Source of the DNA: Nostoc desertorum CM1-VF14
Lineage (GTDB): Bacteria; Cyanobacteriota; Cyanobacteriia; Cyanobacteriales; Nostocaceae
NCBI GenBank assembly: GCA_019359245.1
Contig: JAHHHR010000006.1
Location: forward strand, 175,088-239,087
Direction: 5' to 3'
Length of the DNA stretch: 64,000 nucleotides
Shown here: piece by piece, positions 25,435-34,742 of the stretch
How positions within the stretch are numbered: position 1 is the stretch's first letter
Layout of the letters: each line of letters starts with the position of its first letter
The notes under the pieces: generated by a model
Told to the model about the DNA's origin: nothing
Databases searched by the model: none
The model's input: the letters and a program-made list of their open reading frames with translations, nothing else
Position numbers and translations under genes: made by a program

Positions 25435-25509
25435 TCAACTTAACCATTGAGTCAGTGTAGAGCATCGCTGACTTTTCTCCAAAAGCGATCGCTCTTCACT
25501 CCTAATTCT

Positions 25510-25582
25510 GGCGTTGCATAGTTGCAAGACAACTGCCGTGCAAAGGAAACTCTATAAAATCATCCCACATTTATGCAACGCC
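25510..25582. mobile_element. MITE, GGCGTTGC family, copy 2, with 8-bp target duplication
   Basis: A 73-bp element with perfect 11-bp ends GGCGTTGCATA (25510-25520) and TATGCAACGCC (25572-25582), flanked by the perfect direct repeat CTAATTCT at 25502-25509 and 25583-25590. The right copy of the duplication contains the stop codon of the DUF928 gene (minus-strand TAG at 25585-25583), so insertion at the stop left the protein intact. No coding capacity. Confidence 0.88.
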
Positions 25583-26353
25583 CTAATTCTCAAGATTGCA
25601 GCACTCTACTTTTGGTTCAGTTGCAAAATCATTCAAACCCACAGCTTTCAACAGCGCCGTCCAAGAAGTATCTTGCGAATTGGTGCGACGCAATTCACTA
25701 GCAGCACTCAACGCTTCATACCAAATACCATTAGCCGCATAAAGATTTACTTGCTGGCTTGGTGTTGCTTTTTCCAATTGAGTTTTCAAAGCAGGTTTTA
25801 ATTGCTCCCGTTTTACATAGCCTTCAACATTAGCAAGAATTTGCTTATCCTTATTACAGTAAATGTTGAAATACCAACGATACCGCTTACCTATCTCCAG
25901 AGGTGTTGCTATTGAGGGCAAAGGAAGGCTGACTACTCCAGGTGTCCCCGTTAAAGAAGTTTTATAAATAGTCTGATTTTGTGCTTCATCTTCTAGCACA
26001 AACTCTCCAGATGCAAAGTCGGATGAATAAGGAATATAAAATAAGAAACTAGGATGCTCTCTGATCGTTGTTCCAAACACCAATTCTGAGTTTGAATAAA
26101 CAGGTACTAAAGCTGTGAATCGCTTTTGAGAAGGAATCAGGGGCTTATTTATATCCTGACCACAGCCACGACTACCTGCTTCTCCTCGCTTACCTGGTTC
26201 CCCGATGTCTTTTGGTGGAGGTGGCGCTGCGAAAATCAATGATTGGTTCAATTGTCCGTTGGGATTTGCAGGCTGTGCTTGCACATCTATAGAGCTAAGT
26301 AATGTTAAACTAACGGCGAGGAAAATTTGAATCTTTTGCATAGATAGTTTCAT
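25583..26353 (-). CDS. DUF928 protein, exported (cassette 1)
   Basis: This 256-residue protein has a signal peptide (about 1-27, ending VQAQ), a Pro/Gly-rich linker and a DUF928 domain (about 60-245). It shares with the paralogue at 34743 the blocks FTALVPVYS, HPSFLFYIPY, FVLEDE, PGVVSLPLP, YRWYF and NGIWYEAL. Two cysteines, in SRGCGQD and FNIYCNKD, are also placed as in the paralogue and may pair. It is the last gene of a tight operon (27 nt after CHAT-CHASE2). Being exported, it may interact with the extracytoplasmic CHASE2 domain encoded next door (inference). Molecular function is unknown. Confidence 0.85.
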   Translation of the reverse strand: MKLSMQKIQIFLAVSLTLLSSIDVQAQPANPNGQLNQSLIFAAPPPPKDIGEPGKRGEAGSRGCGQDINKPLIPSQKRFTALVPVYSNSELVFGTTIREHPSFLFYIPYSSDFASGEFVLEDEAQNQTIYKTSLTGTPGVVSLPLPSIATPLEIGKRYRWYFNIYCNKDKQILANVEGYVKREQLKPALKTQLEKATPSQQVNLYAANGIWYEALSAASELRRTNSQDTSWTALLKAVGLNDFATEPKVECCNLEN

Positions 26354-26380
26354 CTTTTTTTATATCTCAAGTTATAGAAA

Positions 26381-28711
26381 TTACTTGTCGCTGCTTTGTT
26401 GTAAAAATAGATAAATTGCCACTGTGCCGCCAGTAGCTACTAAAACCAAAGCTGACGGAACTAGGGGAACCCAAATCCCTTGGTAAAAGAGAATTAAGCA
26501 AAGAACGTATAAAACTCCAAGTACACCTCCTCCTGCCAGTATTAAATATAGTCTTGAGCGATCGCTTAGTGCGATCGCCACTGATCCAGCTACCGCAAAC
26601 GCACCTCCAACTACTGACCAACTCCAAACCCACAAAACTTCGCCCCAAACGGGCAAAACAGATATCAAAGGTCGCCCATCCATCACCGCACTCACCAGCT
26701 GACTCACCATTTGTGCTTGCAGAATCACCCCTGGTATTTCTTCGGAAAAACCTTGCCCAGTCATATAGGGGGTAGGACTATAATCACGAAAGCTTTGGGC
26801 AGTAGTACCAATGAGAACAATTCGGTCTTTGACTTGTTCAGCGTTAACTTTACCCCTAAGAACATCTGTGAGTGTGACTTTAGGAGCAATTTCTCCAGGA
26901 GAACCTTGGAAAGATCGATAATTGAGCAATATTTGGTAGCCCCGTGTATCCGCTTGTTGATAGCCACCCATCTGGGGCTGCAACCGCTTAAAAACGACCT
27001 TGCCTAACTGCAAATCCCCATCAGTGTATTTGGCAGAGATACCTTTTGCCTCCAAGTAGTGGAATGCCAGTTGGGCATTAAGGGCGTAGCGTGCAGTACA
27101 AGGGGAGGTTACGTCTGCTGGTTGCATTGCCAATAAATGACGACGCAGAACGTGGTCTGAGTCTGGCACAATATCACTAAATCCTTGACGTTCTAGCGGA
27201 ACCCCCAAAGGAGCTGAAATTCCTGGACGGTCTTTTGTAAGTTCTTGAACTTTGCAAATTGCAAAAAGCTTGTCATCTGTTTTCAACCGAGTCGCCAAAG
27301 AAGCTTGGTTGCGTTGCGATGACTGATCATGATAAATATCCAAGCCAATAGCTTTGGGTTGGAAATGTGCAAGTTTTTCCAAAAGTCTGGCTAGTGCTAG
27401 CTCCGATAGCGACCCTCTTCTTTCCTTTTGTTCTGGTAACTGAAAATCTTCTTCGGTGACAGTGACTATCAACAGGCGCGGATCTTGCTTCTCTTGGGGA
27501 CGCGATCGCATTAATTGATCGTAAGCTTGTAACTCCCATGTTTGCAATCTTCCCATTTGCCGGACTCCTAACAGGCTGATGGTAAGCATGACGCTCATTA
27601 GCAATCCCCTGATCAGGAGGCTGTTAGATTTAATTTGGGGCTTTGCCCAAGTCATCGGCGTAGCAGTAGGATTTTCACAAATTATCGGTAACCAACTTGC
27701 CCCTGGAAATTTGTCCTCTAATCCTTGCAGTTTTTCTCTGGCAGTGCGAACTGCAACATATAAAGATGCGCCTGAAGAGAAAGCTGCCAGAAAATGCCTT
27801 AAAAATGCTTGCGCTACCAGATCAGGCACAGGTTCCCGCATGACAATGATTTGGGGAATATGTAAATCTTGTAGTTCTCGCGCTAATCCCAATCCATCAC
27901 AAGAGTTGAAAATCGCCAACTGTAACCCATTGGTGACGGCATTTGCCAGGGCATATTTCAAGTCTGCAATTGTTAAACTATCTTTGTCATTGATATAGAT
28001 GCGACCGGTTTCACCCTCGCTTTTACTATGACCAGCAAAAAATAAAATGTTCCAAGGTTGGTTCCACAGCTCATCGTTGATCTGATTACGTTGGGGCTGT
28101 GTCAAAAAGGTTGTGGCAGCATTGGGCAATTTTTTTAATAATTCGCAGTCTTTGTCCACATCAATACCAGATGTATTGCCCAAAATCGCCAATATTTTTA
28201 TTTTATGTCTGTAGGTAGATGTCTGCAATACAGTTACTTGTTCTGACTCTGGAATACTCAAAGCTATTTCGGCTTTGGGGTAATCGTCCTCAACCAAATC
28301 CCATATATGCCAAGGAAGTTTCTGTAGCTGCATAGAGTAAGTGCGAATCAGCACTCGCACCTCATCATTGGGCTTTACGTGTATAGACAATTTTTCCCGA
28401 ATCCGACAAAATGACTCTGACTTTAGCCAGTGATTTAAGTGCGATCGCAATTCACAAGCTTTGTTTTGACAGTCATCACGCCGTTGGGTAATAGAACCAT
28501 CGTAAATAATTGTTTTGGCTTTGATGCGGCCATTTCCTAAACTACAATAAGTTGATCGCCACTGGTCAATTGCTTTAGCTATTTCTAGATTGGGAGGTAA
28601 ATAACCAAAGGTTTCTATGCTAGGGCGTTTGCCATCTTCTCCAATCTCCAGTGTCACCCGTACCCCTAACTCCAAATCGCCATCTAGCTTCAGAACAACT
28701 AACTTTCCCAT
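26381..28711 (-). CDS. CHAT-CHASE2 transmembrane protein (cassette 1)
   Basis: ATG 28711, with AGGGG about 8 nt upstream, gives 776 residues and aligns with its paralogue (both start MGKLV); a GTG three codons earlier is unlikely. The N-terminal part (to about 345) is a CHAT caspase-like domain with likely catalytic His228 (FFAGHSKS) and Cys271 (IFNSCDGLGLA). A transmembrane helix (about 364-383) leads to a CHASE2 sensor domain (about 390-680; FQPKAIGLDIYHD, RIVLIGTTA), then three C-terminal helices. The peptidase should be cytoplasmic and the sensor outside. It sits 26 nt after DUF1822 and 27 nt before DUF928. It probably converts an external cue into proteolysis (inference). Confidence 0.9.
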   Translation of the reverse strand: MGKLVVLKLDGDLELGVRVTLEIGEDGKRPSIETFGYLPPNLEIAKAIDQWRSTYCSLGNGRIKAKTIIYDGSITQRRDDCQNKACELRSHLNHWLKSESFCRIREKLSIHVKPNDEVRVLIRTYSMQLQKLPWHIWDLVEDDYPKAEIALSIPESEQVTVLQTSTYRHKIKILAILGNTSGIDVDKDCELLKKLPNAATTFLTQPQRNQINDELWNQPWNILFFAGHSKSEGETGRIYINDKDSLTIADLKYALANAVTNGLQLAIFNSCDGLGLARELQDLHIPQIIVMREPVPDLVAQAFLRHFLAAFSSGASLYVAVRTAREKLQGLEDKFPGASWLPIICENPTATPMTWAKPQIKSNSLLIRGLLMSVMLTISLLGVRQMGRLQTWELQAYDQLMRSRPQEKQDPRLLIVTVTEEDFQLPEQKERRGSLSELALARLLEKLAHFQPKAIGLDIYHDQSSQRNQASLATRLKTDDKLFAICKVQELTKDRPGISAPLGVPLERQGFSDIVPDSDHVLRRHLLAMQPADVTSPCTARYALNAQLAFHYLEAKGISAKYTDGDLQLGKVVFKRLQPQMGGYQQADTRGYQILLNYRSFQGSPGEIAPKVTLTDVLRGKVNAEQVKDRIVLIGTTAQSFRDYSPTPYMTGQGFSEEIPGVILQAQMVSQLVSAVMDGRPLISVLPVWGEVLWVWSWSVVGGAFAVAGSVAIALSDRSRLYLILAGGGVLGVLYVLCLILFYQGIWVPLVPSALVLVATGGTVAIYLFLQQSSDK

Positions 28712-28737
28712 TTGCAGCACCCCTATTGTTTTTCGCT

Positions 28738-29709
28738 TCAGATGAGAAAACTTTCTATAACGCTAATATCCCCTAATACCAATTTAATACTGAAACGTTC
28801 TCCCACATCGCCACTAAACTGCAATTGAATATTCTTGTTAGTGCTTCTAGTTTGCGCTTCCATAATAGATTTTCCCTCTGCTTCTTCAAAATCAAGCACC
28901 ATCAGTTGGAGATTTGGTGGCAGATAACTTTCTTGAGATGTAGGATGCACTTCTACGATAATGTCTATTTCCTGCTCCTTCTGTTGAATGAAAGCAACTA
29001 CTAGAATTACGCCTTGAATGGTTTCTGTGTTTCCTAAATCAATCAGCTTACCCCTGCTAATAAAAGAACTATTAGCTCCTCTTAAACTCCAATCTAGATT
29101 AGCTCTTTGATCATCAAAAATAGTTTCAATCTCTTGCCAACCATCCTCAAAAATATTCTCTAACCATTGTTTTAATTTAACTAAAGTCTTATTAGAAGTG
29201 AGCGATTGAGAAGCTAATTCAGCTTGCTTCACTTGAGTAATTTCTTCTAAATACTCTAGTAGATTGTCCAAAGGCTGCAATTGGTTAATTAGTAAAAAAT
29301 CAGTTTGTACTTGCCTGACAAATCCCAGCAGCGTCGCTTCTCGAAATGATTTCTTTATCTGCACAGCCACATAGCCAATTCGATTTGAATGTACTTCAGG
29401 CGGTACATAAACAAATTGTGCATCTTCCAACACAGGGCGGCATTCTAACGCTCCCAAATTTTTCAGCCACAAATCAGCTACATCCAGAAGTGTCTGCTGT
29501 AAAGGGTTCCAATTGCTCTTGCCTAAGTCTGTCTCAAACCCCATGTATTGTAGATAAGAATTTACGAAAGACACAGACAAAGTATTGAGATGAACTTGTT
29601 CAGCTTTTTTTTGCGTGGCTTGTTGCCTACGTAACTTTTCTGCTCGATGTCTTCCATCTGGCGGTATAGGTCCTGTAAATGTTGTTAAAGTATCTGCAAT
29701 TTTGTCCAT
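28738..29709 (-). CDS. DUF1822 family protein (cassette 1)
   Basis: This 323-residue soluble protein has the DUF1822 hallmarks: KKAEQVHLNTLSVSFVNSYL, a W-N-P-x-x-Q-T-L-x-x-VADL stretch, LGALECRPV, and VPPEVHSNRIGYVAVQI. It aligns throughout with the paralogue at 30962. The C-terminal half is beta-rich (about 240-323). It lies between the sigma-like gene (34 nt upstream) and CHAT-CHASE2 (26 nt downstream), so it is part of a four-gene operon. DUF1822 has no known biochemical role. Constant linkage to CHAT-CHASE2 suggests an adaptor, regulator or substrate (inference). Confidence 0.87.
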   Translation of the reverse strand: MDKIADTLTTFTGPIPPDGRHRAEKLRRQQATQKKAEQVHLNTLSVSFVNSYLQYMGFETDLGKSNWNPLQQTLLDVADLWLKNLGALECRPVLEDAQFVYVPPEVHSNRIGYVAVQIKKSFREATLLGFVRQVQTDFLLINQLQPLDNLLEYLEEITQVKQAELASQSLTSNKTLVKLKQWLENIFEDGWQEIETIFDDQRANLDWSLRGANSSFISRGKLIDLGNTETIQGVILVVAFIQQKEQEIDIIVEVHPTSQESYLPPNLQLMVLDFEEAEGKSIMEAQTRSTNKNIQLQFSGDVGERFSIKLVLGDISVIESFLI

Positions 29710-29743
29710 ATTTTTTGACCAGATGCTTAAATTGTAGGAAGTA

Positions 29744-30388
29744 TTAAATACATAAATATTCTTGAAATTTATCAGTAAATTTTTTCAGACATCGTTGATA
29801 AAAACTATGTAGAGATGTGATTCCAATGCCCCATTCTGCCGAAATATCTTTCCAAGAAATTCCAGAACATCTTCTTTTAGCTATAGCTTGAAAATTTGCT
29901 TCTGGATGGCCTTTTATGTGTTCTTTGCAAAAAATCAGATCCGGGTCAGATTCTATACATTCTATTATTTGTTCAGATAAAGACATAGATTTAGATTGAG
30001 GTGATGGTATATTTTCCAGATGAGAGTCTTCGAGATTGATTTCATTTCCTTTGCCGATCACTTTGGGGATAGCTTCTGGAAAAAAGCGTTTACTTAATAG
30101 CATATTTACCCAGGTTATAACTTCACCGCGTTCTGGATTATACTTATTAATATTGTCATCTTGACAAAGATATAAAAATAGATTTTGTACTGCCTCATCA
30201 TAGATATCTTCATAAATTAGTTGAAATTGACCCCTATAAGGATGAACAAGCCTACCCGACTGCCAAATGGCATTCATCAGCCGTGTTAAAGCTACCCGTC
30301 GTTCTTTGGTTGCGTGTCGGTGTTGCTGGGCTTTGAGAGCTAATTCTTTAAGTTGTACATCTAGTTGTTTTCTCCAGTCGTTAGTCAT
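29744..30388 (-). CDS. sigma-70-like regulatory protein heading cassette 1
   Basis: ATG 30388 has a ribosome site (GAGGTC) and gives 214 residues; an upstream extension with basic, random-looking sequence is unlikely. The middle, IYDEAVQNLFLYLCQ then KYNPERGEVITWVNMLLSKRF, has the Y-x-P-x-x-G-x-x-x-TW pattern of a sigma-70 region 2. The C-terminal part, FQAIAKRRCSGISWKDISAE followed by WGIGITSLHSFYQRCLKKF, resembles a region-4 helix-turn-helix. I take it as a divergent sigma factor of a type known beside DUF1822/CHAT genes in cyanobacteria. It begins the operon that ends with DUF928 and could transcribe both cassettes. Confidence 0.68.
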   Translation of the reverse strand: MTNDWRKQLDVQLKELALKAQQHRHATKERRVALTRLMNAIWQSGRLVHPYRGQFQLIYEDIYDEAVQNLFLYLCQDDNINKYNPERGEVITWVNMLLSKRFFPEAIPKVIGKGNEINLEDSHLENIPSPQSKSMSLSEQIIECIESDPDLIFCKEHIKGHPEANFQAIAKRRCSGISWKDISAEWGIGITSLHSFYQRCLKKFTDKFQEYLCI

Positions 30389-30961
30389 AAAAGACCTCGA
30401 ATTCAAACGCACTAACTTGCGAATCTGTATATATCTCATGTATAGATTGCGATTTTTACACAAACTAGTCACAATCTTTACAAAACTTTTCGCTCAGACA
30501 TTAAACAAATCGTGTAGGAGGAAGTCTAAAAATTTTTTTGTATACACTGAACACTTAGAGATACCTCCAGTCCTCCATAAAAAGCAGGTAAAAACCTCTC
30601 AAATCACCCTTTTTTAGGGAAATGTAAGGAAACTCCAAAAAATAAATTATCCCAATTCCTGGACTCAATAAGCTAATGGTCATTTAAATTGCACCATTTT
30701 CATGGTAATAAAAGCTGTAAACCCTCTCCCCCGCCCTAAATGCTCACCCTTTGGGGATCTTGCTACGCGTAGCGTCCCGCAGGGATGGGATAATTTTTTA
30801 GTTGGAAGTCCCTAAAAAGTTAGGAAGCTAAACGGGTAGTTTGAAAACACGCCCTAACCCCTTCTGTTTCTCGAATAATCATTCTCTATTTTGTGGCATA
30901 AATTTAGTAAATACGGGTGATATGTATATAGCAGCATTGATCGATCACTAGAAATTAACTT
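30389..30961. other. divergent spacer between the two mirror cassettes
   Basis: No gene is supported. This 573-bp spacer must hold both divergent promoters. It includes a palindromic Nostoc-type repeat (30763-30786) and text such as AACCCTCTCCCCCGCCC typical of intergenic repeats. I see no clear shared operator on the two sides. Confidence 0.5.
30763..30786. repeat. palindromic GC-rich repeat
   Basis: GCTACGCGTAGC is a perfect palindrome followed by GTCCCGCAGGGA, a second one. Such paired palindromes are frequent in Nostoc spacers. Confidence 0.55.
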
Positions 30962-31930
30962 ATGAATAACTCCACCTATCAGCTAGACGATTTCGCTTTA
31001 ACATTGCCAATTTCCCAATCAGCTCGCGTAACTGCCCAGCAATTTGCTAACCAGCAGCCAAATTCTGAAAAAGCAGAGCAAGTTCGGCTGAATACTCTGG
31101 CTGTGTGGGTGGTAAATGACTACTTAAGAATGATGGATATTTCTACTGACCTGCAAGCTAGTGACAGCTGGAATCCCATCATGCGCCTCTGTGGGAATGT
31201 AGCTGACTTAGAGGTTCCCTCAATTGGTCGTTTGGAGTGTCGTCCTGTCCATCTGCATCAGCATGTATGTTCCATTCCTCCAGAAACCTGGGAAGAACGA
31301 GTAGGTTATTTAGTGGTTCAATTCGATGAATCACTCCAAGAAGCGAGGCTGCTTGGTTTTATCCCTAGTGCCGCAACTGAAACGCTGCCTTTAGCACAAC
31401 TGCAACCATTGGAAGCCTTTATCGACCACCTAGATAAACTGCGCCAATCACCAGTTAGTTCCCTGGTAAATTTAAGTCAGTGGTTTGCTGGTATATTTGA
31501 AACAGGTTGGCAGACGATTGAATCCCTGTGGAATGTGCCAGAACTTAGACCAAATTATGCTTTTCGTAGTCCTGAAACTTTGCAACTAGATGCCCTTAAC
31601 CAACCAGAATCAATTACTAAACGTGCAAAACTGATTGATTTGGGTATCCAAATTCTCAACCAACCCGTCATGTTGATTGTGGAAATCAGCCCAGAAAAAG
31701 ATCAGCAAACCAGTATTCATCTCCAATTGCACGCCACTGGGAATCAAATCTACTTACCGCTAGGAGTTCATCTCACTGTTTTAGATAGTTCGGGAACAGT
31801 ATTTCTAGATGCTCAATCTAGAAAACTAGACAACTACATTCAGTTGCAGTTTCGCGGCGAACCAACAGAGCAATTTAGCGTTAGGGTAGCCATAAATGAT
31901 ACTAGCATTACCGAACATTTTCGGATTTAA
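30962..31930 (+). CDS. DUF1822 family protein (cassette 2)
   Basis: This 322-residue protein is a closer match to the DUF1822 pattern than its sister: SEKAEQVRLNTLAVWVVNDYL, SDSWNPIMRLCGNVADLEVP, GRLECRPV, and IPPETWEERVGYLVVQFDES. The C-terminal region (about 225-322) aligns with that of the protein at 28738 (KLIDLGIQI, YLPLGVHLTVLD, FLDAQSRKLDNYIQLQFRGE). It is the first gene of the plus-strand cassette. No signal peptide. It probably acts with the CHAT-CHASE2 protein encoded 182 nt downstream. Confidence 0.9.
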   Translation: MNNSTYQLDDFALTLPISQSARVTAQQFANQQPNSEKAEQVRLNTLAVWVVNDYLRMMDISTDLQASDSWNPIMRLCGNVADLEVPSIGRLECRPVHLHQHVCSIPPETWEERVGYLVVQFDESLQEARLLGFIPSAATETLPLAQLQPLEAFIDHLDKLRQSPVSSLVNLSQWFAGIFETGWQTIESLWNVPELRPNYAFRSPETLQLDALNQPESITKRAKLIDLGIQILNQPVMLIVEISPEKDQQTSIHLQLHATGNQIYLPLGVHLTVLDSSGTVFLDAQSRKLDNYIQLQFRGEPTEQFSVRVAINDTSITEHFRI

Positions 31931-32112
31931 AGCATCTAGCTATTTTCCCTTTGTGTCGGTAATTTATTAAGTGGTAATTGGTTAATTAAAAATTAAAAAT
32001 TAAAGATTCAAGCCGGCTTTTGGAGATTTTGAAAAAAGTCTGTAAACGCTTGGGGAGCTTGTTATGAGACATTAGAACAGGGCATGGTTTTGCACAGGGG
32101 GATAGCACAGTC

Positions 32113-34446
32113 ATGGGTAAGTTAGTGATTCTAAAATTCGGAGAGGGTAGTTTTGAGCAAGGGTTTGCTGTCACCCTCCAAATTGGTGAAGAACACGAGC
32201 GGGCTGCAACAGAAATTACGGGGAAGCTACCTCCATTTCCTGAAATGCCACTCTACTATAGTCATTGGCAGTCTAGTTATCGGCAGATAGGCAATCGTTA
32301 TCGTCTTTATGCTGACAAAATGCAGGTGACGAATGTATCAATGGTTCAAGACTGCGAAAACGCTTCTTATATTTTGCGGGCCCGCTTTAATACTTGGCTG
32401 CGAGCAGAGGAATTTCGCCCTTTGAGGGAAAAATGGTTAGAAAGATTGTTGTCTACAGAAGAAGTGCGGGTAATTTTGCAAACAGAAAATAGCCAATTGC
32501 AGCTATTACCTTGGCATCTGTGGGATTTATTAGAACGCTACCCCAAGGCTGAAATCGCCCTTTCTTCACCATCCTACGATCGCATTCAAAAACCACGCAC
32601 TTTAAATAAATTAGTCAACATTTTGGCAATTGTGGGCAATAGTCAGGGAATTGACACCCAGGCTGATCAAGCATTACTGCAACAATGTAGTAATGCAGAG
32701 GTCACCTTTCTAGTAGAACCACAACGGAAAGAATTGACTGACCATCTTTGGGGAAAAAACTGGGATATTCTCTTTTTTGCTGGGCACAGTTCCAGTAACA
32801 AAAATGGAGAAAGCGGACGAATTTATCTGAATAAAACTGATAGCCTCACCATTGGCGAGCTGAAGTATGCTCTTAGGAAAGCCATTGAAAATGGTTTGCA
32901 ACTAGCTATATTTAACTCCTGTGATGGATTGGGATTGGCGCGAGAACTGGCTGATTTGCAAATCCCTCAAATGATCATCATGCGTGAACCTGTCCCAGAC
33001 CAGGTTGCCAAGGAATTCTTAAAGTATTTTCTCGAAGGTTTTGCAGGTGGTGAGTCTTTATACCAAGCGGTACGTCAAGCGCGGGAACGCTTGCAAGGGC
33101 TTGAGGATCAATTTCCTTGTGCAACTTGGCTACCAATGATTTGCCAAAATCCAGCGCAGCTCCCACCCAGTTGGGATGAATTAAGGTCTACAAAAACTGA
33201 AGATATACCAAATTTAGCTGTGTCTACCAAACGCAGATTGGTAATAACTTTGTTATCCAGTTTGGCGATTACAGGCTTGGTTTGTGGGATGAGATTGCTG
33301 GGATTGCTGGAAAATCCAGAAATTCAAGCATTTGACCAGATGATGCGATCGCGCCCTGTGGAGGGACTTGATCCCCGACTGTTCATAATCACAATTGACG
33401 ATGACGATCTGGCAATTCAACGAAAAAATAACGAGTCCTTGATTGGAGCTTCCATTTCCGAAAAATCTCTCAACAAACTTCTGGCAAAACTCAATCAGTA
33501 CCAACCCCGGGCGATCGGTTTGGATATCTACCGGGATTTTAAGGCTAAAGAACCAGATTTAATTAATCGTCTTGAAAAAACTCAGAACTTGATTGGTGTA
33601 TGTAAGGGAAGCGATGGCACAGTAAATATCCCAGGCAATCAGCCGCCGCCAGAAATCCCTAAAACAAATCTGGGATTCAGTGACTTTATTCACGATCGTG
33701 ATGGAGCTATCCGTCGGCATCTCCTGTTTATGAACCAAGAGGCGACATCGTTGTGTCCTGCTTCCTTTGCATTCAGTCTACAATTGGCCTCTCTCTATCT
33801 GCGCCCTTCAGGAATTGAACCAAAGTTCACCCCTGAAGGAAATTTGCAGCTGGGTAAAACTATTTTTCCCAACCTGAAATCTCGTACTGGCGGCTATCAA
33901 GATATCGATGCTAATGGCGGTCAAATCTTGCTCAATTACCGTTCCTCAAAACAAATAGCCGAACAGGTAAAGCTAAATCAATTTTTATCTAGTCCGATTA
34001 ACCCTAGTGCTATCAAAGACAAAATTGTTTTGATTGGTGTAACAGCAAAGGGAGATTCGCCAGACACCTGGCCTACACCCTATGGCGTTCCTTTAGATGA
34101 GCAAATGCCAGGAGTGTTGGTACAAGCGCATATGGTCAGTCAGCTCCTTGGTGCAGTCCAAAATGGGCGGCCGTTGCTGGGAGCTTGGTCACTGTGGGCT
34201 GAGATGTCCTGGATTTGGGGATGGTCTTTAGTAGGAGGAGTCCTAGCTTGGCGAAAGCTTTCGTTGCCTTGGTTAGCATTGGCAGCCAGTATTACCTCTA
34301 GTGTTCTATATATAGTTTGCTTTAGTCTGTTAATTTCCGGTGCTTGGGTGCCTTTTGTACCTTCGGCTTTGTCGTTGGTTGTTACGGTTGGCTTGATGTC
34401 AATTTATAATTCAAAAACAAAAGTTCGGGTAGCGAGTGGGGAATAG
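32113..34446 (+). CDS. CHAT-CHASE2 transmembrane protein (cassette 2)
   Basis: At 777 residues it is co-linear with the paralogue at 26381. The CHAT domain covers about 1-350, with likely catalytic His225 (FFAGHSSS) and Cys270 (IFNSCDGLGLA), followed by MREPVPDQVAKEF. A transmembrane helix near 376-397 separates it from a CHASE2 domain (about 400-690; YQPRAIGLDIYRD, KIVLIGVTAKGD) and three C-terminal helices. Both putative catalytic residues are kept in both paralogues, so both copies are probably functional. It would act as a membrane sensor with a cytoplasmic cysteine-peptidase-like output; its target is unknown. Confidence 0.9.
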   Translation: MGKLVILKFGEGSFEQGFAVTLQIGEEHERAATEITGKLPPFPEMPLYYSHWQSSYRQIGNRYRLYADKMQVTNVSMVQDCENASYILRARFNTWLRAEEFRPLREKWLERLLSTEEVRVILQTENSQLQLLPWHLWDLLERYPKAEIALSSPSYDRIQKPRTLNKLVNILAIVGNSQGIDTQADQALLQQCSNAEVTFLVEPQRKELTDHLWGKNWDILFFAGHSSSNKNGESGRIYLNKTDSLTIGELKYALRKAIENGLQLAIFNSCDGLGLARELADLQIPQMIIMREPVPDQVAKEFLKYFLEGFAGGESLYQAVRQARERLQGLEDQFPCATWLPMICQNPAQLPPSWDELRSTKTEDIPNLAVSTKRRLVITLLSSLAITGLVCGMRLLGLLENPEIQAFDQMMRSRPVEGLDPRLFIITIDDDDLAIQRKNNESLIGASISEKSLNKLLAKLNQYQPRAIGLDIYRDFKAKEPDLINRLEKTQNLIGVCKGSDGTVNIPGNQPPPEIPKTNLGFSDFIHDRDGAIRRHLLFMNQEATSLCPASFAFSLQLASLYLRPSGIEPKFTPEGNLQLGKTIFPNLKSRTGGYQDIDANGGQILLNYRSSKQIAEQVKLNQFLSSPINPSAIKDKIVLIGVTAKGDSPDTWPTPYGVPLDEQMPGVLVQAHMVSQLLGAVQNGRPLLGAWSLWAEMSWIWGWSLVGGVLAWRKLSLPWLALAASITSSVLYIVCFSLLISGAWVPFVPSALSLVVTVGLMSIYNSKTKVRVASGE

Positions 34447-34548
34447 GGCAATATGCTTGGCTTAAAAAAATTTATCTGTTAAAGCAGGCAGGGGGAGAAG
34501 TATCTGATAATTGTATTGAACAGAAGAATTTGGATAATTTAATTTTTG

Positions 34549-34643
34549 GGCGTTGCAGAGAAAGCGGGATGATTTAGCAACTTCCAAAATTCCTCCCCTG
34601 CCTCAAGAGCTTGCCCCGATTTATCGCACTGTTCTGCAACGCC
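34549..34643. mobile_element. MITE, GGCGTTGC family, copy 3, with 8-bp target duplication
   Basis: A 95-bp element with perfect 11-bp ends GGCGTTGCAGA (34549-34559) and TCTGCAACGCC (34633-34643), flanked by the perfect direct repeat AATTTTTG at 34541-34548 and 34644-34651. It lies in the 296-bp spacer between the CHAT-CHASE2 stop and the DUF928 start and may separate their transcription. Confidence 0.88.
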
Positions 34644-34742
34644 AATTTTTGGAGTTCACTAAGGAATAGGAAAAAACTTTTTTATTAAATTTTTAGATAA
34701 CCAGCAGATAATCCTAAAAGGTTTGTATAATTAAAGGTTTTT

